DNA from: a virus
IMG/VR virus record: IMGVR_UViG_3300045996_001904
Coordinates: 1 to 27,136 of that record
Length of the DNA stretch: 27,136 nucleotides
Direction: 5' to 3' (one strand)
Under the pieces are notes generated by a model that was not told the origin of the DNA, ran no database searches, and was given only the letters and a program-made list of their open reading frames with translations. Positions within the stretch are counted from its first letter, which is position 1. Every line of letters starts with the position of its first letter. Of the stretch, positions 18,767-27,136 are shown piece after piece. Position numbers and translations under genes: made by a program.

Positions 18767-21507
18767 TAACTGTGCCTCCGCTGTTTCTTGAGATTCATCA
18801 CGGGCCTGATCGATTGAATGACAAAGTCATCATTACTGCCGCTGATGATCTCCACACTGAGTCGTTCGAAGCCATCTTCATCGACTATGGCTTGGTACTT
18901 ATCGGGGAGCTGCGCATTGATATTGAGAATGGGCGTGATCTGCGCAATGATAAAATCTGATGAGGACGTTTGCTCAATGTCCACTTGTAGGTAATACACC
19001 AGCGCATTGAGCTGATTCGTTCGGTGTGGGACAATCCTCCGGTGTGAACACCAACTATGCCCGCCCCAGGTATTGTTTTGGCTCCAGCGCGGGTAACATG
19101 GCAGTGGCGTGATGCGGACACGCGGGAAGGCCCCGGCATTGGCTGGACCGATAACGAGCGTTCCAGTGCTGGGCGTGATGCCGGTATTGGGTGGTCCTGG
19201 AATGTGTTCTTCCAGGAACAGGAACCCAGATGGCACTATGATGGCGATTGCCTGGACCGGCTGCTGTCCGGTCAGGTCGAGACCGCCACGGAATGGCGCG
19301 ATGCTCGTATTGCCAGGAACTTGAACAGTTGGTTGCTGGTCGCCAACGATCGTGAGTTCCCCAGCGCCAGGCGTCATGGCCAAGGCCAGGAGACTGGCCT
19401 GTTCAGTCAGTGCCAGCCCGCCATCTTGCGTCAGGATGTCAAGGCCAAACGGTCCTACCGTTGATCCTTCAAGGCTTAGAACGTTGGCCGCCTCGATGGA
19501 GATGCTAAGATCTTGTCCAGGCTGACGGCCCGTGACAGTGAGCGCCCCGGTCACTGCCGTAATCGACGTGCCAAAGTTCGGCACCACGCCAGTCAACGAC
19601 AAGGCCCCTGCGAACGGAGTCAGGACCTGTTCATTGGAAATGCTCGTGGATGGGGCAGGGCCGGTGAGCGTCAACTGGCCACGGACTGGCGTCAGGAACG
19701 TATCAGTGGACGGCTGCGGGAGCGGAGCCGAGCCCGTGAAGGTCAAGGCCCCAACGCTTGGAGTCGTCACGAATGACAGGCCAGGAGCCGGAGCACTGCC
19801 AGTCAGCGTGAGCGTGCCAGTAAACGGAGCAATGCTTTCCTGTGACGCGGCTATCTCGACAAGAGTTGGAACTGATCCTGACAGGGCGAGGCTCCCGACA
19901 GGAACCGTAATCGGCAAGGAGGAATTGATGGTCGGTGCCCAGCCGCCGCCAGAGATAAACGTAGACAGTGTCGCGGACGGCGCACTCTCATTATCTGAAG
20001 TGTCGTAGGCCTTGATCCAGAAATAGTTCGTGCCGTAAGTCAGGTCGTTCCAGACATAGAACAAGTTCCCTGTCGCGGCTGGCACGTCACGGAGTTCCGC
20101 AACGGCGACCCCATCGAGACTGCGATAGACACGGTAGCCAGCTAGATCCGGTTCAGTATTCGCATCCCACTCGATCTTGGCCCACTGCATGCACTTGAGC
20201 GTGGCCGTGCCAGGCGTGAGGATGACTTGATTAAAGCCAGCGAGTTGTTCTTCAAGTGTCAGCGTGCCCGCTACAGGCTGAATCTCTGGGGAGCCAACGG
20301 GCGCATAGCCCTGAAGCGTGAGTGCTCCAGTGCCAGGTGTGAGGCCCTGGACATCGCCAAAGAGCAGTTCGCCAGTGCTTGGCGTGAGACTGACCGGAGA
20401 GGAGCCAGCCGACTCTGAGAGGCTTGGAGCCAGGCCAGTCAGGACAAGCTCGGCAGCGACATTGGGGACTATGGTCAGTGACGTGTCGCCGTCGATGAAG
20501 AAACTGGAGTTGATCCTGGTGCCGGCGGTCAGCCCGGAGCCGGTCCGCCAGTTAATGTCGGCTTGGGCTAAGGTCGCGCCACCGGTCCGTTCCCAGGCGA
20601 GCTGAAAGAACAGGTACTGGTTCGAGATCGAGAACGCGCCAGGATTAAAGGTCAGCGAGGAGTCGTGTGCCGCAGTCGTGACATCCGTGAGAACCGAGCA
20701 GAACTGTTGCCCGCCCGTAATCTCCGTCGCATTCGAGCCATCGGCATCGGCCTTAATGAGGCGAAACCGTATCCGTCCATCCTGTCCAGTGGCACTACTG
20801 ACGGCAGACACGACAAAGTGCGCGTCCCAGTCCCCTGCGGTAAAGGTGCCGAGATAAGGAGAAATGGTCCTGAACGCATCTTTCAGGCTCGTATCAAGCG
20901 TGCCGTCTGGCTGGAGCGCATCAACAAAGGTCGTCGATGCCCGCTCGACCCCGACCGCATAGGCCGAAGTATTGACCGCTCCTGTGGCGACAATCCAGCC
21001 GTCATTGATGATGGCCGCAGGTTGTAATGATTCAGAGAGGACGCGCCAGCCAACTTCCTCAGTAATGGGATCTCCCGCCTCATCAAGGACCGGGTTCCCC
21101 AGTTCATCAAGGACAGCGGACTGATCGCTTGTCGGAGTGCTGGCCAGATACCAGCTCTTACTGCCAGTCTGGGCGGAAACAGTCGGAGCAGAGCCTGTAA
21201 GTGTAAGGCTGCCCGTGTCAGGTGCCCTAGCCGTGAGAAGGCTAGGGGCATACCCGGTGAATGTCAGACTGGCTGCGGACGGTTCGCTCCCTTCACCAAA
21301 GGTCAAGCCGCCCGCCTGTGGGGTGATCGCTTGGCCGGTAGTGACGGTCGGGGCGTGTCCTTCAATGGACATGCCAAGGGCAAACTCGGGAGCCGCGCCA
21401 GAAATGGCCATGGCCCCTGTCAGGGCAGTAATGGAGATGTTGGTGGCCACACTGCCCCAACTCGATCCCCAGCTATTGCCCCAGCTATTGCCCCAGGAAC
21501 TTGCCAC
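18766..21507 (-). CDS. Repeat-rich virion protein with Fn3 domain (913 aa)
   Basis: Starts at a GTG at 21507 right after the upstream TAA. It begins with tandem SWGN/SWGS units and then carries many degenerate repeats of about 20-27 residues of the form (I/L)TPxxGxLxLxGxxP (for example IAPFTGTLTLTGSAPAPG, LTPVRGQLTLTGPAPS). A central Fn3 domain lies at residues ~440-520 (WDANTEPDLAGYRVYRSLDG). A non-repetitive region at ~120-350 looks like a separate beta-domain, and the C-terminus (~800-913) differs again (YYLQVDIEQTSSSDFIIAQITP). Such multi-repeat proteins in tail regions often form fibres or surface decorations. Repeat number may vary between relatives. Confidence 0.65.
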   Translation of the reverse strand: MASSWGNSWGNSWGSSWGSVATNISITALTGAMAISGAAPEFALGMSIEGHAPTVTTGQAITPQAGGLTFGEGSEPSAASLTFTGYAPSLLTARAPDTGSLTLTGSAPTVSAQTGSKSWYLASTPTSDQSAVLDELGNPVLDEAGDPITEEVGWRVLSESLQPAAIINDGWIVATGAVNTSAYAVGVERASTTFVDALQPDGTLDTSLKDAFRTISPYLGTFTAGDWDAHFVVSAVSSATGQDGRIRFRLIKADADGSNATEITGGQQFCSVLTDVTTAAHDSSLTFNPGAFSISNQYLFFQLAWERTGGATLAQADINWRTGSGLTAGTRINSSFFIDGDTSLTIVPNVAAELVLTGLAPSLSESAGSSPVSLTPSTGELLFGDVQGLTPGTGALTLQGYAPVGSPEIQPVAGTLTLEEQLAGFNQVILTPGTATLKCMQWAKIEWDANTEPDLAGYRVYRSLDGVAVAELRDVPAATGNLFYVWNDLTYGTNYFWIKAYDTSDNESAPSATLSTFISGGGWAPTINSSLPITVPVGSLALSGSVPTLVEIAASQESIAPFTGTLTLTGSAPAPGLSFVTTPSVGALTFTGSAPLPQPSTDTFLTPVRGQLTLTGPAPSTSISNEQVLTPFAGALSLTGVVPNFGTSITAVTGALTVTGRQPGQDLSISIEAANVLSLEGSTVGPFGLDILTQDGGLALTEQASLLALAMTPGAGELTIVGDQQPTVQVPGNTSIAPFRGGLDLTGQQPVQAIAIIVPSGFLFLEEHIPGPPNTGITPSTGTLVIGPANAGAFPRVRITPLPCYPRWSQNNTWGGHSWCSHRRIVPHRTNQLNALVYYLQVDIEQTSSSDFIIAQITPILNINAQLPDKYQAIVDEDGFERLSVEIISGSNDDFVIQSIRPVMNLKKQRRHS
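20123..20142 (-). repeat. 20-nt stretch shared with 9893-9912 (Fn3 core)
   Basis: CGATAGACACGGTAGCCAGC (as read on +) is identical at 9893-9912 and 20123-20142. Both encode AGYRVYR in the Fn3 domains of the lipoprotein and of the 913-aa virion protein, pointing to a common origin of the two domains. Confidence 0.7.
21448..21495 (-). repeat. 12-nt tandem repeat encoding WGNS units
   Basis: Four successive 12-nt units at the 5' end of the 913-aa protein gene encode WGNS, WGNS, WGSS and WGSV. The first two are nearly identical in DNA (unit TGGGGCAATAGC), so the array may vary in copy number. Confidence 0.7.
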
Positions 21508-21924
21508 TTACGGTCCCCACTCCGTCCCAGATTGCCCGTCGCCAGTCACGGCCACGTCATTGACGTATTGGACATTGGCCTCAACGATTTCTGCTCGAAT
21601 ACTCCAGAGCACCGTAATTGTGCCAGCCAAGGCATCCAAGGTCGCATCCCAGCCGTGCGTCACCATGAACTGTGGCGAGTACCAGAGCGGGGCGGCTTGC
21701 GCGCCAGACAGAATCCATTCCTGTGCGAGACGTTGCGTGTCCCCGGATCGGCACTTTTCATAGAGCCTGATCTGGAGAATATCCCCGGCAACCATGTCGC
21801 TGACATCCAAGACGATCTGAATGTTGCCATCAGTCGTGTCGGCGTCAGGACCAGCCGTGTCAGTGGTCATGGACCATTCAGTTGTACTGACGGCCTCTGT
21901 ACCCGTGAACAGTTCAGTAATCAT
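21508..21924 (-). CDS. Hypothetical virion protein (138 aa)
   Basis: ATG at 21924. Beta-rich sequence (GNIQIVLDVSDMVAGDILQIRLYEKCRSG, AGTITVLWSIRAEIVEANVQYVNDVAVTG) without membrane segment or catalytic motif. It could be a small tail or capsid-decoration beta-sandwich. It directly abuts the 913-aa gene (its TAA touches the next GTG). No family was recognised. Confidence 0.6.
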   Translation of the reverse strand: MITELFTGTEAVSTTEWSMTTDTAGPDADTTDGNIQIVLDVSDMVAGDILQIRLYEKCRSGDTQRLAQEWILSGAQAAPLWYSPQFMVTHGWDATLDALAGTITVLWSIRAEIVEANVQYVNDVAVTGDGQSGTEWGP

Positions 21925-21930
21925 AGGTCC

Positions 21931-22746
21931 TCAATAGAAACAGTAAAATGCCACATCTTGCGGTTCAGCCGTGCCGCTACACTCAGCGCGAACTTGTAAC
22001 TGCGTGCCCGATGGAATACTTACATGGAATGGTGCGAGCGGAAAGGGGCCTAGCTGGACTTCGCTAGACGTGGTGCGCGTAAACCATTCGCAGATCGTGC
22101 CGCCGCCGATTTGCAATTCCCAGTGGTAACTGAGGTCTCCTGTCGTGGTATCCGTGAGCGTCCCGCCAATCCCGAGCATGACCGCGCCGTAATGTTTTGA
22201 TGCCGTTGACCCAATATCTGCCGCCGTGGATTCAGCCCCGCTATTGCCGGGGGTATGGCTCGTGCCTTGTGACGCGGCTGTGCTCGTGCCGTAGGCGTCA
22301 CAGCCAGAGAATAATGGGCCAGGGATCGCACTCGCACCCCCGTTGGCAAACATCAGCACTTGCGCGGTATCCGCTGTGATAAGTGCCTGAACCCGCCCAG
22401 ACACGAGTGTTCCTTTTGGAATAAAAATCGGCATGTAGTACATCAGCGGACCACTGCCGACACTGCCACGCCAGCCGCAGAGAAACTCAGGGACGATAAT
22501 ATTTTCTTGCCCTGCCCCTAGCGCAATATCCAACAGCATGTCCGTTTGGGTCCCTAGGCCTGAAGTCACCGTAATCCCGATCCAGAACCCGTAGACATCA
22601 TAGGTCGTGGTCATCAGTGTGGCCCACGCGCCTTTGTCGTGCGGAGTCGCGTGCGCTGTCAGTTGCGTCCCCCAACTGGTGCCAGGGGTGGCAGGTAAAT
22701 TGTGTTGCCAGATGGCCTGCTGTAAGTTGCGGTTCAGTGCCAGCAT
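21931..22746 (-). CDS. Hypothetical virion protein (271 aa)
   Basis: ATG at 22746. The protein begins MLALNRNLQQAIWQHN and is beta-rich thereafter (TYDVYGFWIGITVTSGLGTQTDMLLDIALGAGQENIIVPEFLCGWRGSVG; FHVSIPSGTQLQVRAECSG), which suggests an extracellular beta-sandwich with Gly/Ser/Thr-rich loops. A virion surface role is inferred from context between the tailspike and the repeat protein. No family was recognised. Confidence 0.55.
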   Translation of the reverse strand: MLALNRNLQQAIWQHNLPATPGTSWGTQLTAHATPHDKGAWATLMTTTYDVYGFWIGITVTSGLGTQTDMLLDIALGAGQENIIVPEFLCGWRGSVGSGPLMYYMPIFIPKGTLVSGRVQALITADTAQVLMFANGGASAIPGPLFSGCDAYGTSTAASQGTSHTPGNSGAESTAADIGSTASKHYGAVMLGIGGTLTDTTTGDLSYHWELQIGGGTICEWFTRTTSSEVQLGPFPLAPFHVSIPSGTQLQVRAECSGTAEPQDVAFYCFY

Positions 22747-22751
22747 CGTCG

Positions 22752-24587
22752 CTAGACCACCCTTCCGTTATCGGCCAGGATCACGGTGTCCAGATAGAAT
22801 GTCCCGCTAAAGCCTGTGAACCCAGCTTGGCTCCCGATCTCCAGGGTGTCAGAAACTTCCAGGTTGTAGAGATCCACGTTGGTAAATAGATCTTCCTGCA
22901 CCCCATCTTTCCAGGTCTGGAAAACCCCGTCATTGGCGGTGGCTGACGAGGCGCGCTGAATCAAGAACTCCAGTACATGCTCATTGGTGTCGATGTCGAA
23001 CTGACTCGTCCGCACAAACGACCCCGTGTCGTCCGCGCAGCGCATGACGCACTGCTTGGGAGACACCCCCGCATCGACGTAGCACTCAAACATCATCGGG
23101 GAATTGTCAGCCGCACCGACTCGCCAGATGCGCAGTTGACGGCTGGAGGATGAGGCAAAGGTATTCAGGTTGATCGTGAGCTTGCCTCCGAGATAGGGCG
23201 TGCGCCACTTAAACACTTTCCTAATAACGTTCCCGTTGTTGCTCGTCGTAGAGGGCGTCACGCTCAAGCCATACGAGCCATCAAGTGCAGCTCCGGCAGC
23301 CACGGCCACTGACCCGTTCGCGCCCTGGGTCGTGCTGGTCCAGTTGGAGGTATCGCCTGTCTCAAACCCATCAGAGAACATCGGGCCAGCCGGTTGCGAG
23401 GCAATGGTGTAGATGGGGATCGTGCCCGTTTGCACGCCGTTCACCAACACCGGGACGGTATAGGCGACATTATCCGCGTTCGTGGCGGCTGCGCGAACTT
23501 TGCCGAGCACAGGCCCCGAATCAGTCGGGTCAAAGTCATGCACGATCCCGTCCTTATAGATGATGCCGCACCGGTTGGCGTTCCAGGGAACCGAGATCCC
23601 GTTCTGATTGTCTTTGATCAGGTAATCGACCAAACTCCCGGCCATGCCATAGACACTCAGGGATTTGGGGGTATTGGTCCCGGTAAGCCTGATCATAATC
23701 TTGTCGTTCACTTTCGGCGTGATCCCCAGGAAATTCATGGCGTGAATCTCGATGGGGATCGTGCAGTCCTCAATATGGATCGTGGTATCTTGCAGCCCGC
23801 CAGAACCAGGTTGAGAAGCCTCCGATTTGATGTGATTGATGAGGAGCGTCCCGATAGCAGATTGCATTTTTTGAAGATGAATCAGCGCTATTCCGTTGTT
23901 GTCGCCACTGACAGTGGAAATGTACATGCTGGACCAGAGCTTCGTCGTACTAGTCCCCAGCTTCAGCCCGTACTCCCCATTGTGGCCTAGATGGAGGTCC
24001 CGCATCTTCAGCGGTGTCGCTCCATCAGCCAGCCAGATGCCTTGTTTCGGAAACCGATTGACATGGACCCACTCAATAATCATCCCTTCGCCCGGTGCGG
24101 TATTAAATTCAATGCCGCTCCCGAGGGTGTCCGTGTGCCCGCTGGCTTTCTCTAAGCGGAAGCCCATGAGTTTGGTCCAATGCATCCATTGACCAGGAAA
24201 GGTGACGGTGGGATCGTTGACAATTGCCGAGACATTGCTGCCGCTGAGTTGGCGCAGATACGTCCCGTACTGCACGGCCTGGGCACCGATGCCCGCCCCG
24301 ATCAGGGTCATTCCTGGCCTGACTTTGATCTGCGTAAAGGCAATACGCCAGTTCGGTAGGTAGCAGGTCCCGGTTCCTGCGGCATTCAGATAATTCTGCA
24401 AGGCGGTCGTTTGATCGATCAGCAAGGTGGAGTCATCAACCAATCCATAATCGGCAGGATTACGGAACAGTTTAGCAGGGACCACCTGGGAGAGGGTCGC
24501 TTTCCTATCCAGTCCGCCCTGAATGACCGGGATAGTTTCCGCTCCCGTCAATGCTGATGCTGCGGCTCGTTCGCTAATTTTACCCAT
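22752..24587 (-). CDS. Tailspike: beta-helix plus C-terminal jelly-roll (611 aa)
   Basis: ATG at 24587. The N-terminus MGKISERAAASALTGAETIPVIQGG is a common virion-anchoring start of phage tailspikes (xKIxELxxxxxxxGxExxPVxQxG). Residues ~45-330 show the pectate-lyase-like right-handed beta-helix pattern: a linker NPADYGLVDDSTLLIDQTTALQNYLNAAGTGTCYLP, then strand turns with GxxxxxxHLGHNGEYGLKLG and GIxLxxLQK. From ~405 on, MFSDGFETGDTSNWTSTTQGANG begins a LamG-like jelly roll. Such proteins bind or depolymerise host surface polysaccharide. Catalytic residues cannot be fixed by eye. This is the best receptor-binding candidate in the window. Confidence 0.75.
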   Translation of the reverse strand: MGKISERAAASALTGAETIPVIQGGLDRKATLSQVVPAKLFRNPADYGLVDDSTLLIDQTTALQNYLNAAGTGTCYLPNWRIAFTQIKVRPGMTLIGAGIGAQAVQYGTYLRQLSGSNVSAIVNDPTVTFPGQWMHWTKLMGFRLEKASGHTDTLGSGIEFNTAPGEGMIIEWVHVNRFPKQGIWLADGATPLKMRDLHLGHNGEYGLKLGTSTTKLWSSMYISTVSGDNNGIALIHLQKMQSAIGTLLINHIKSEASQPGSGGLQDTTIHIEDCTIPIEIHAMNFLGITPKVNDKIMIRLTGTNTPKSLSVYGMAGSLVDYLIKDNQNGISVPWNANRCGIIYKDGIVHDFDPTDSGPVLGKVRAAATNADNVAYTVPVLVNGVQTGTIPIYTIASQPAGPMFSDGFETGDTSNWTSTTQGANGSVAVAAGAALDGSYGLSVTPSTTSNNGNVIRKVFKWRTPYLGGKLTINLNTFASSSSRQLRIWRVGAADNSPMMFECYVDAGVSPKQCVMRCADDTGSFVRTSQFDIDTNEHVLEFLIQRASSATANDGVFQTWKDGVQEDLFTNVDLYNLEVSDTLEIGSQAGFTGFSGTFYLDTVILADNGRVV

Positions 24588-24599
24588 GTGCCGCCCTTT

Positions 24600-25892
24600 C
24601 TAATTTTGCCCGCGTATGGTCGTGCGCGTGGTCATCGCGTGGTCCATGCGACTAGCCACACCGGTCAGGACCGCACTGCCCACTGCCCCGGTAATCTGCG
24701 TGGCTGATTCTGAGACGAACAGCACGGCCCGTTGCCTGGCGCTGCCATCAGTCGTGCCGTAACTGAACGTGACGCCGTCTGAGGTGAACGCTGAAAAGGA
24801 CGCGGCCATGAACGTGGCCCCGTCTTTATAGAGGCTGACTGGATCATTGTCTGAGAGCGATTGCGTGTTCGGGGCAACGGCATCGTTGACGTTCATCGCG
24901 GACGAGCCCTGCGCAGATGAAGTAAAGGCACTGATCCCGATCACTTCGGCGCTGCCATCCGTATAGAGCGTGTCCACGGCCAGGGCACTGCTATGGAGCA
25001 TGAGCCCGAATTGTGGCGTGAAGCCCGCACCGGTGATGGTTGCGCTACCCGTACCCGTTGGGGAAGCCGAGGTGAGGAGCTTGGCTGACAGCCCGCTCAG
25101 TTTCACGGCCAGGTAATTCGTGGCCATGACTTCTGCGTTAGATACACGGGTATAGAGGCTGAACCCGTTCGCATCAAAATCCTGGATCTGTATCTCAGGC
25201 CCGCCAGCACCGGCAGAGGTACGCCGGGCCACGCAATCCGTTTCAAAACTCAGTGTGGCAACTGCGCTCGCTTGGCCCGCAGTCTCGCTCATGCTGACTG
25301 AACGCTGCGTGTTGGAGCCGTCATTCACTACCACGCCGAGCGACAAGCGCAAATCGCTATCGGTCGTCAAGCTGGCATCGTTCGCTCCGAAGGTAAGGAC
25401 AAAGGTCGGTTCAAAGGCCGGATCAGTTACGTCAGTCGCAGCGCCGACCGTCGCTCCCGCTGTCGCGTTCCCGACATAGCAGTTAGAGACACCGTTGCCA
25501 CCGATCAGCACCACGGTCATCATGTAGGCCTCTGGTGGGGCATCGGTCCAATTGATCCGTACGCCGTCCGTGATCCAGGCGCTGAAATCAGCCGACCCAT
25601 CAATGGCGCTCATACTGGTCTTGAGGAGCGTCACGACCGCCGCCGTTCCGCTTCCGGTCATGCCCGTGTCGGAACTGGCCACGCCATGCTCACTGCCTGC
25701 GGCAATGGCCCGGCTCCTGGTCCCGTCCGTGGCCCCGATCGAGAGCATGGCATTGTTGACTTGCGTGCCATCTGCTGTGCCAGCCGACAGAAAGAACAGG
25801 GCCGCTTTTGGCGTGCCAAAGCCTGTTGAAGTAAAATCTTGTGTCCCAGTGCTGGTATTGCACGCCGCACGGACAACGGCAAATTCCGCCAT
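24600..25892 (-). CDS. Virion protein with two copies of a beta-domain (430 aa)
   Basis: ATG at 25892. The first half (GFGTPKAALFFLSAGTADGTQVNNAMLSIGATDGTRSRAIAAG, then MSAIDGSADFSAWITDGVRINW) and the second (GFTPQFGLMLHSSALAVDTLYTDGSAEVIGISAFTSSAQGSS, then MAASFSAFTSDGVTFSYG) align in the same order, so the protein is an internal duplication. The strand-rich, Ser/Thr/Gly-rich composition suits a virion surface protein. The pattern of a GF.P K/Q then AWITDGV motif is not one I can name. Confidence 0.6.
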   Translation of the reverse strand: MAEFAVVRAACNTSTGTQDFTSTGFGTPKAALFFLSAGTADGTQVNNAMLSIGATDGTRSRAIAAGSEHGVASSDTGMTGSGTAAVVTLLKTSMSAIDGSADFSAWITDGVRINWTDAPPEAYMMTVVLIGGNGVSNCYVGNATAGATVGAATDVTDPAFEPTFVLTFGANDASLTTDSDLRLSLGVVVNDGSNTQRSVSMSETAGQASAVATLSFETDCVARRTSAGAGGPEIQIQDFDANGFSLYTRVSNAEVMATNYLAVKLSGLSAKLLTSASPTGTGSATITGAGFTPQFGLMLHSSALAVDTLYTDGSAEVIGISAFTSSAQGSSAMNVNDAVAPNTQSLSDNDPVSLYKDGATFMAASFSAFTSDGVTFSYGTTDGSARQRAVLFVSESATQITGAVGSAVLTGVASRMDHAMTTRTTIRGQN

Positions 25893-25895
25893 GAG

Positions 25896-27136
25896 CTAAT
25901 CCCTTCCCCGCATGAGGCGCGTAATTCTGGCATTGGCTGGCGCAGATGGTGGGGTCGTATCGGTCGGAGGCGGGGGCTCTGTGTCGGTCCAGGTGCCGAT
26001 CAGTAATTCCCCCGGCACCTCCACAATGAAGGCATCAAGTCGGTTCCCGCCTAAGTTACTCGTCCACATGAAATAGCGCCCGGTAATGTCCAGCGCCCCT
26101 TTCGGGCGCTTGCAATAGTTCTGGTCTGAGCACCCGGCCCCGTTGCCGCCCGTGGCGGTCAAACGGCTCATCAATGGGGCAACGATCAGTTGTTGTAATG
26201 GGGCTGCCCCATCGGCTCGCGCACAGACTAATTCATTCTCGTGCGTGTTCTGATCCGCGTTACTCCCGCAGAAGTATTGTCGATTGAGCGGGCGCGTCGT
26301 GGTCGGCACGGCATTGGAATGCGTGATATGGTTCATGATCGCCGCCGTCCATGACGCACTATAGTGCAAGGTCGTCGTGGTCATCGGATCGCTAAAAGGA
26401 TAGCGGGCTGACCTGGACGGTTCGCTGCCGTGGCCGTCCTGGCCAATGATGTAGCTGTAGCCGGTATCGACATGGGACAGATTGCCGACCGAGGAGGTGC
26501 GCCGAAATTCCACGCCGGTACTGTTATTGAAGATCCGGTTGACTTCATCGTTCGGCACCCCAACATCTTCCTGGCTCATCGTCCAGTCACCGGTCCGATC
26601 GAGAATACACTCGTCAAAGGTCGCCCCGGCAATGGTCGGATAGAAACGGAAGATATTCGTCGTGCTGTTATAGACCAGGCAGCCGAGGTAGCCGCCGCTC
26701 GTGGTCCGTAAGGCTCCAGCGTGAACCGTATCGTTATAGTTACTGTGCCAGGCCCAGAGGCGTCTCGGGCAGTTACCGGTAACGCAGCCGAGACTTGTAC
26801 TCGATCCATCTGATAAGAGCGCCGTCCGGTTCGTAATATCGACCACCACTTCGGCGGTCTGGGCAATAATGTCGTAGCGTTTCAGTTGGTGATCGATCGG
26901 GTAGTACAGTTTGGTCGGCAGTCCATAGCTGAAGTACATCATCTCGCCGGTCATGCCCTGTTCCACTGAGAAGCCGACGCTCGGGAACAGATTCCCGAGT
27001 TTTGTCACGACGCCTGTGGTCTTATTGAGCTTCATCAGCGTCATCCCGGCACCGCCGTTGAGCTGGCTCAAGCCAAGGAAGATGTACATATCTGCCGATC
27101 CTACATGGTTATTCATCTGCATCCAGTAGGAATAAC
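25896..27136 (-). CDS. Beta-propeller-like virion protein, 5' part outside the window
   Basis: The - strand frame is open to the window edge; the first Met inside is at 27122, but the preceding in-frame codons read YSYW with no stop and no ribosome site, so the gene is likely longer. The visible ~412 residues show repeated strands with 4-6 blade-like units (MTLMKLNKTTGVVTKLGNLFP, YPIDHQLKRYDIIAQTAEVVVDI, LDITGRYFMWTSNLGGNRLDAFIVEV) typical of beta-propellers and eight Cys. It ends with a Pro/Thr-rich linker (TEPPPPTDTTPPSAPANARI), a motif that usually precedes an Fn3 domain but here the protein stops. Probably a virion-associated carbohydrate or receptor-binding protein. Confidence 0.6.
   Translation of the reverse strand, partial: YSYWMQMNNHVGSADMYIFLGLSQLNGGAGMTLMKLNKTTGVVTKLGNLFPSVGFSVEQGMTGEMMYFSYGLPTKLYYPIDHQLKRYDIIAQTAEVVVDITNRTALLSDGSSTSLGCVTGNCPRRLWAWHSNYNDTVHAGALRTTSGGYLGCLVYNSTTNIFRFYPTIAGATFDECILDRTGDWTMSQEDVGVPNDEVNRIFNNSTGVEFRRTSSVGNLSHVDTGYSYIIGQDGHGSEPSRSARYPFSDPMTTTTLHYSASWTAAIMNHITHSNAVPTTTRPLNRQYFCGSNADQNTHENELVCARADGAAPLQQLIVAPLMSRLTATGGNGAGCSDQNYCKRPKGALDITGRYFMWTSNLGGNRLDAFIVEVPGELLIGTWTDTEPPPPTDTTPPSAPANARITRLMRGRD

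Noticed and set aside
19057-20008. Several + strand frames opposite the repeat protein.
   Set aside because: The - strand frame has domain motifs and abutting neighbours; these + frames only mirror its repeats.
1-27136. CRISPR array, insertion sequence or attachment site.
   Set aside because: No regularly spaced repeats, no transposase or integrase motifs and no terminal inverted repeats were seen.

Overview
This window looks like part of a tailed bacteriophage genome, free or integrated, of short-tailed (podovirus-like) type. It is densely packed, moderately GC-rich by eye, and split into two opposed transcription blocks. No bacterial housekeeping gene is visible, and the host cannot be told from the sequence. 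Terminase, portal, major capsid and DNA polymerase genes are not in the window and presumably lie outside it.

Positions 1-9508 (+ strand) form an early/middle block of about 36 very small genes. Most are chained by 1-8 nt stop/start overlaps (ATGA, GTGA). Recognisable members are a Cas4/RecB-like PD-(D/E)XK nuclease with a four-cysteine Fe-S signature (3243-4298), a DnaQ-like 3'-5' exonuclease fused to a zinc ribbon (6282-7037), an Hjc-like Holliday-junction resolvase candidate (8670-9038), a DUF3310 protein (7812-8036), a CGNR-like zinc finger (5971-6282), and a small protein resembling only region 2 of ECF sigma factors (2209-2466). The rest are short membrane, coiled-coil or unknown proteins. 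Two sigma70-type promoter candidates sit so close to their start codons that both transcripts would be nearly leaderless, and both genes begin with the same 12 nt.

The only sizeable gene-free stretch of the + block (844-1065) folds on paper into a closed structure at 861-1048. It has an 8-bp closing stem abutting a T-arm-like hairpin, a D-arm-like hairpin at tRNA spacing, and about 100 nt of extra helices where an anticodon loop would be. I think this unexplained RNA is the most novel object here.

Positions 9505-27136 (- strand, transcribed right to left) are a late block. From its upstream (right) side it encodes a beta-propeller-like protein (5' truncated by the window edge), an internally duplicated virion protein, a beta-helix tailspike, two unknown virion proteins, a 913-aa repeat protein with an embedded Fn3 domain, a connector-like protein, a small fibre/knob domain protein, a tail hub-like protein, a Gly-rich tail fibre, a 200-aa protein, and two large internal-virion/ejection-type proteins. 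It ends with a lysis cassette: an M15 peptidase endolysin, a secreted protein, small membrane proteins, an Fn3 lipoprotein and a coiled-coil/TM protein. One small secreted protein (14304-14489) runs on the opposite strand inside the late block with its own ribosome site and a promoter candidate, like a moron gene.

The two blocks meet tail to tail at 9505-9508, where the two stop codons overlap inside the palindrome AGCTAGCT. I see no intrinsic terminator there or elsewhere. All functional calls rest on motifs and composition read by eye; no database search was possible.
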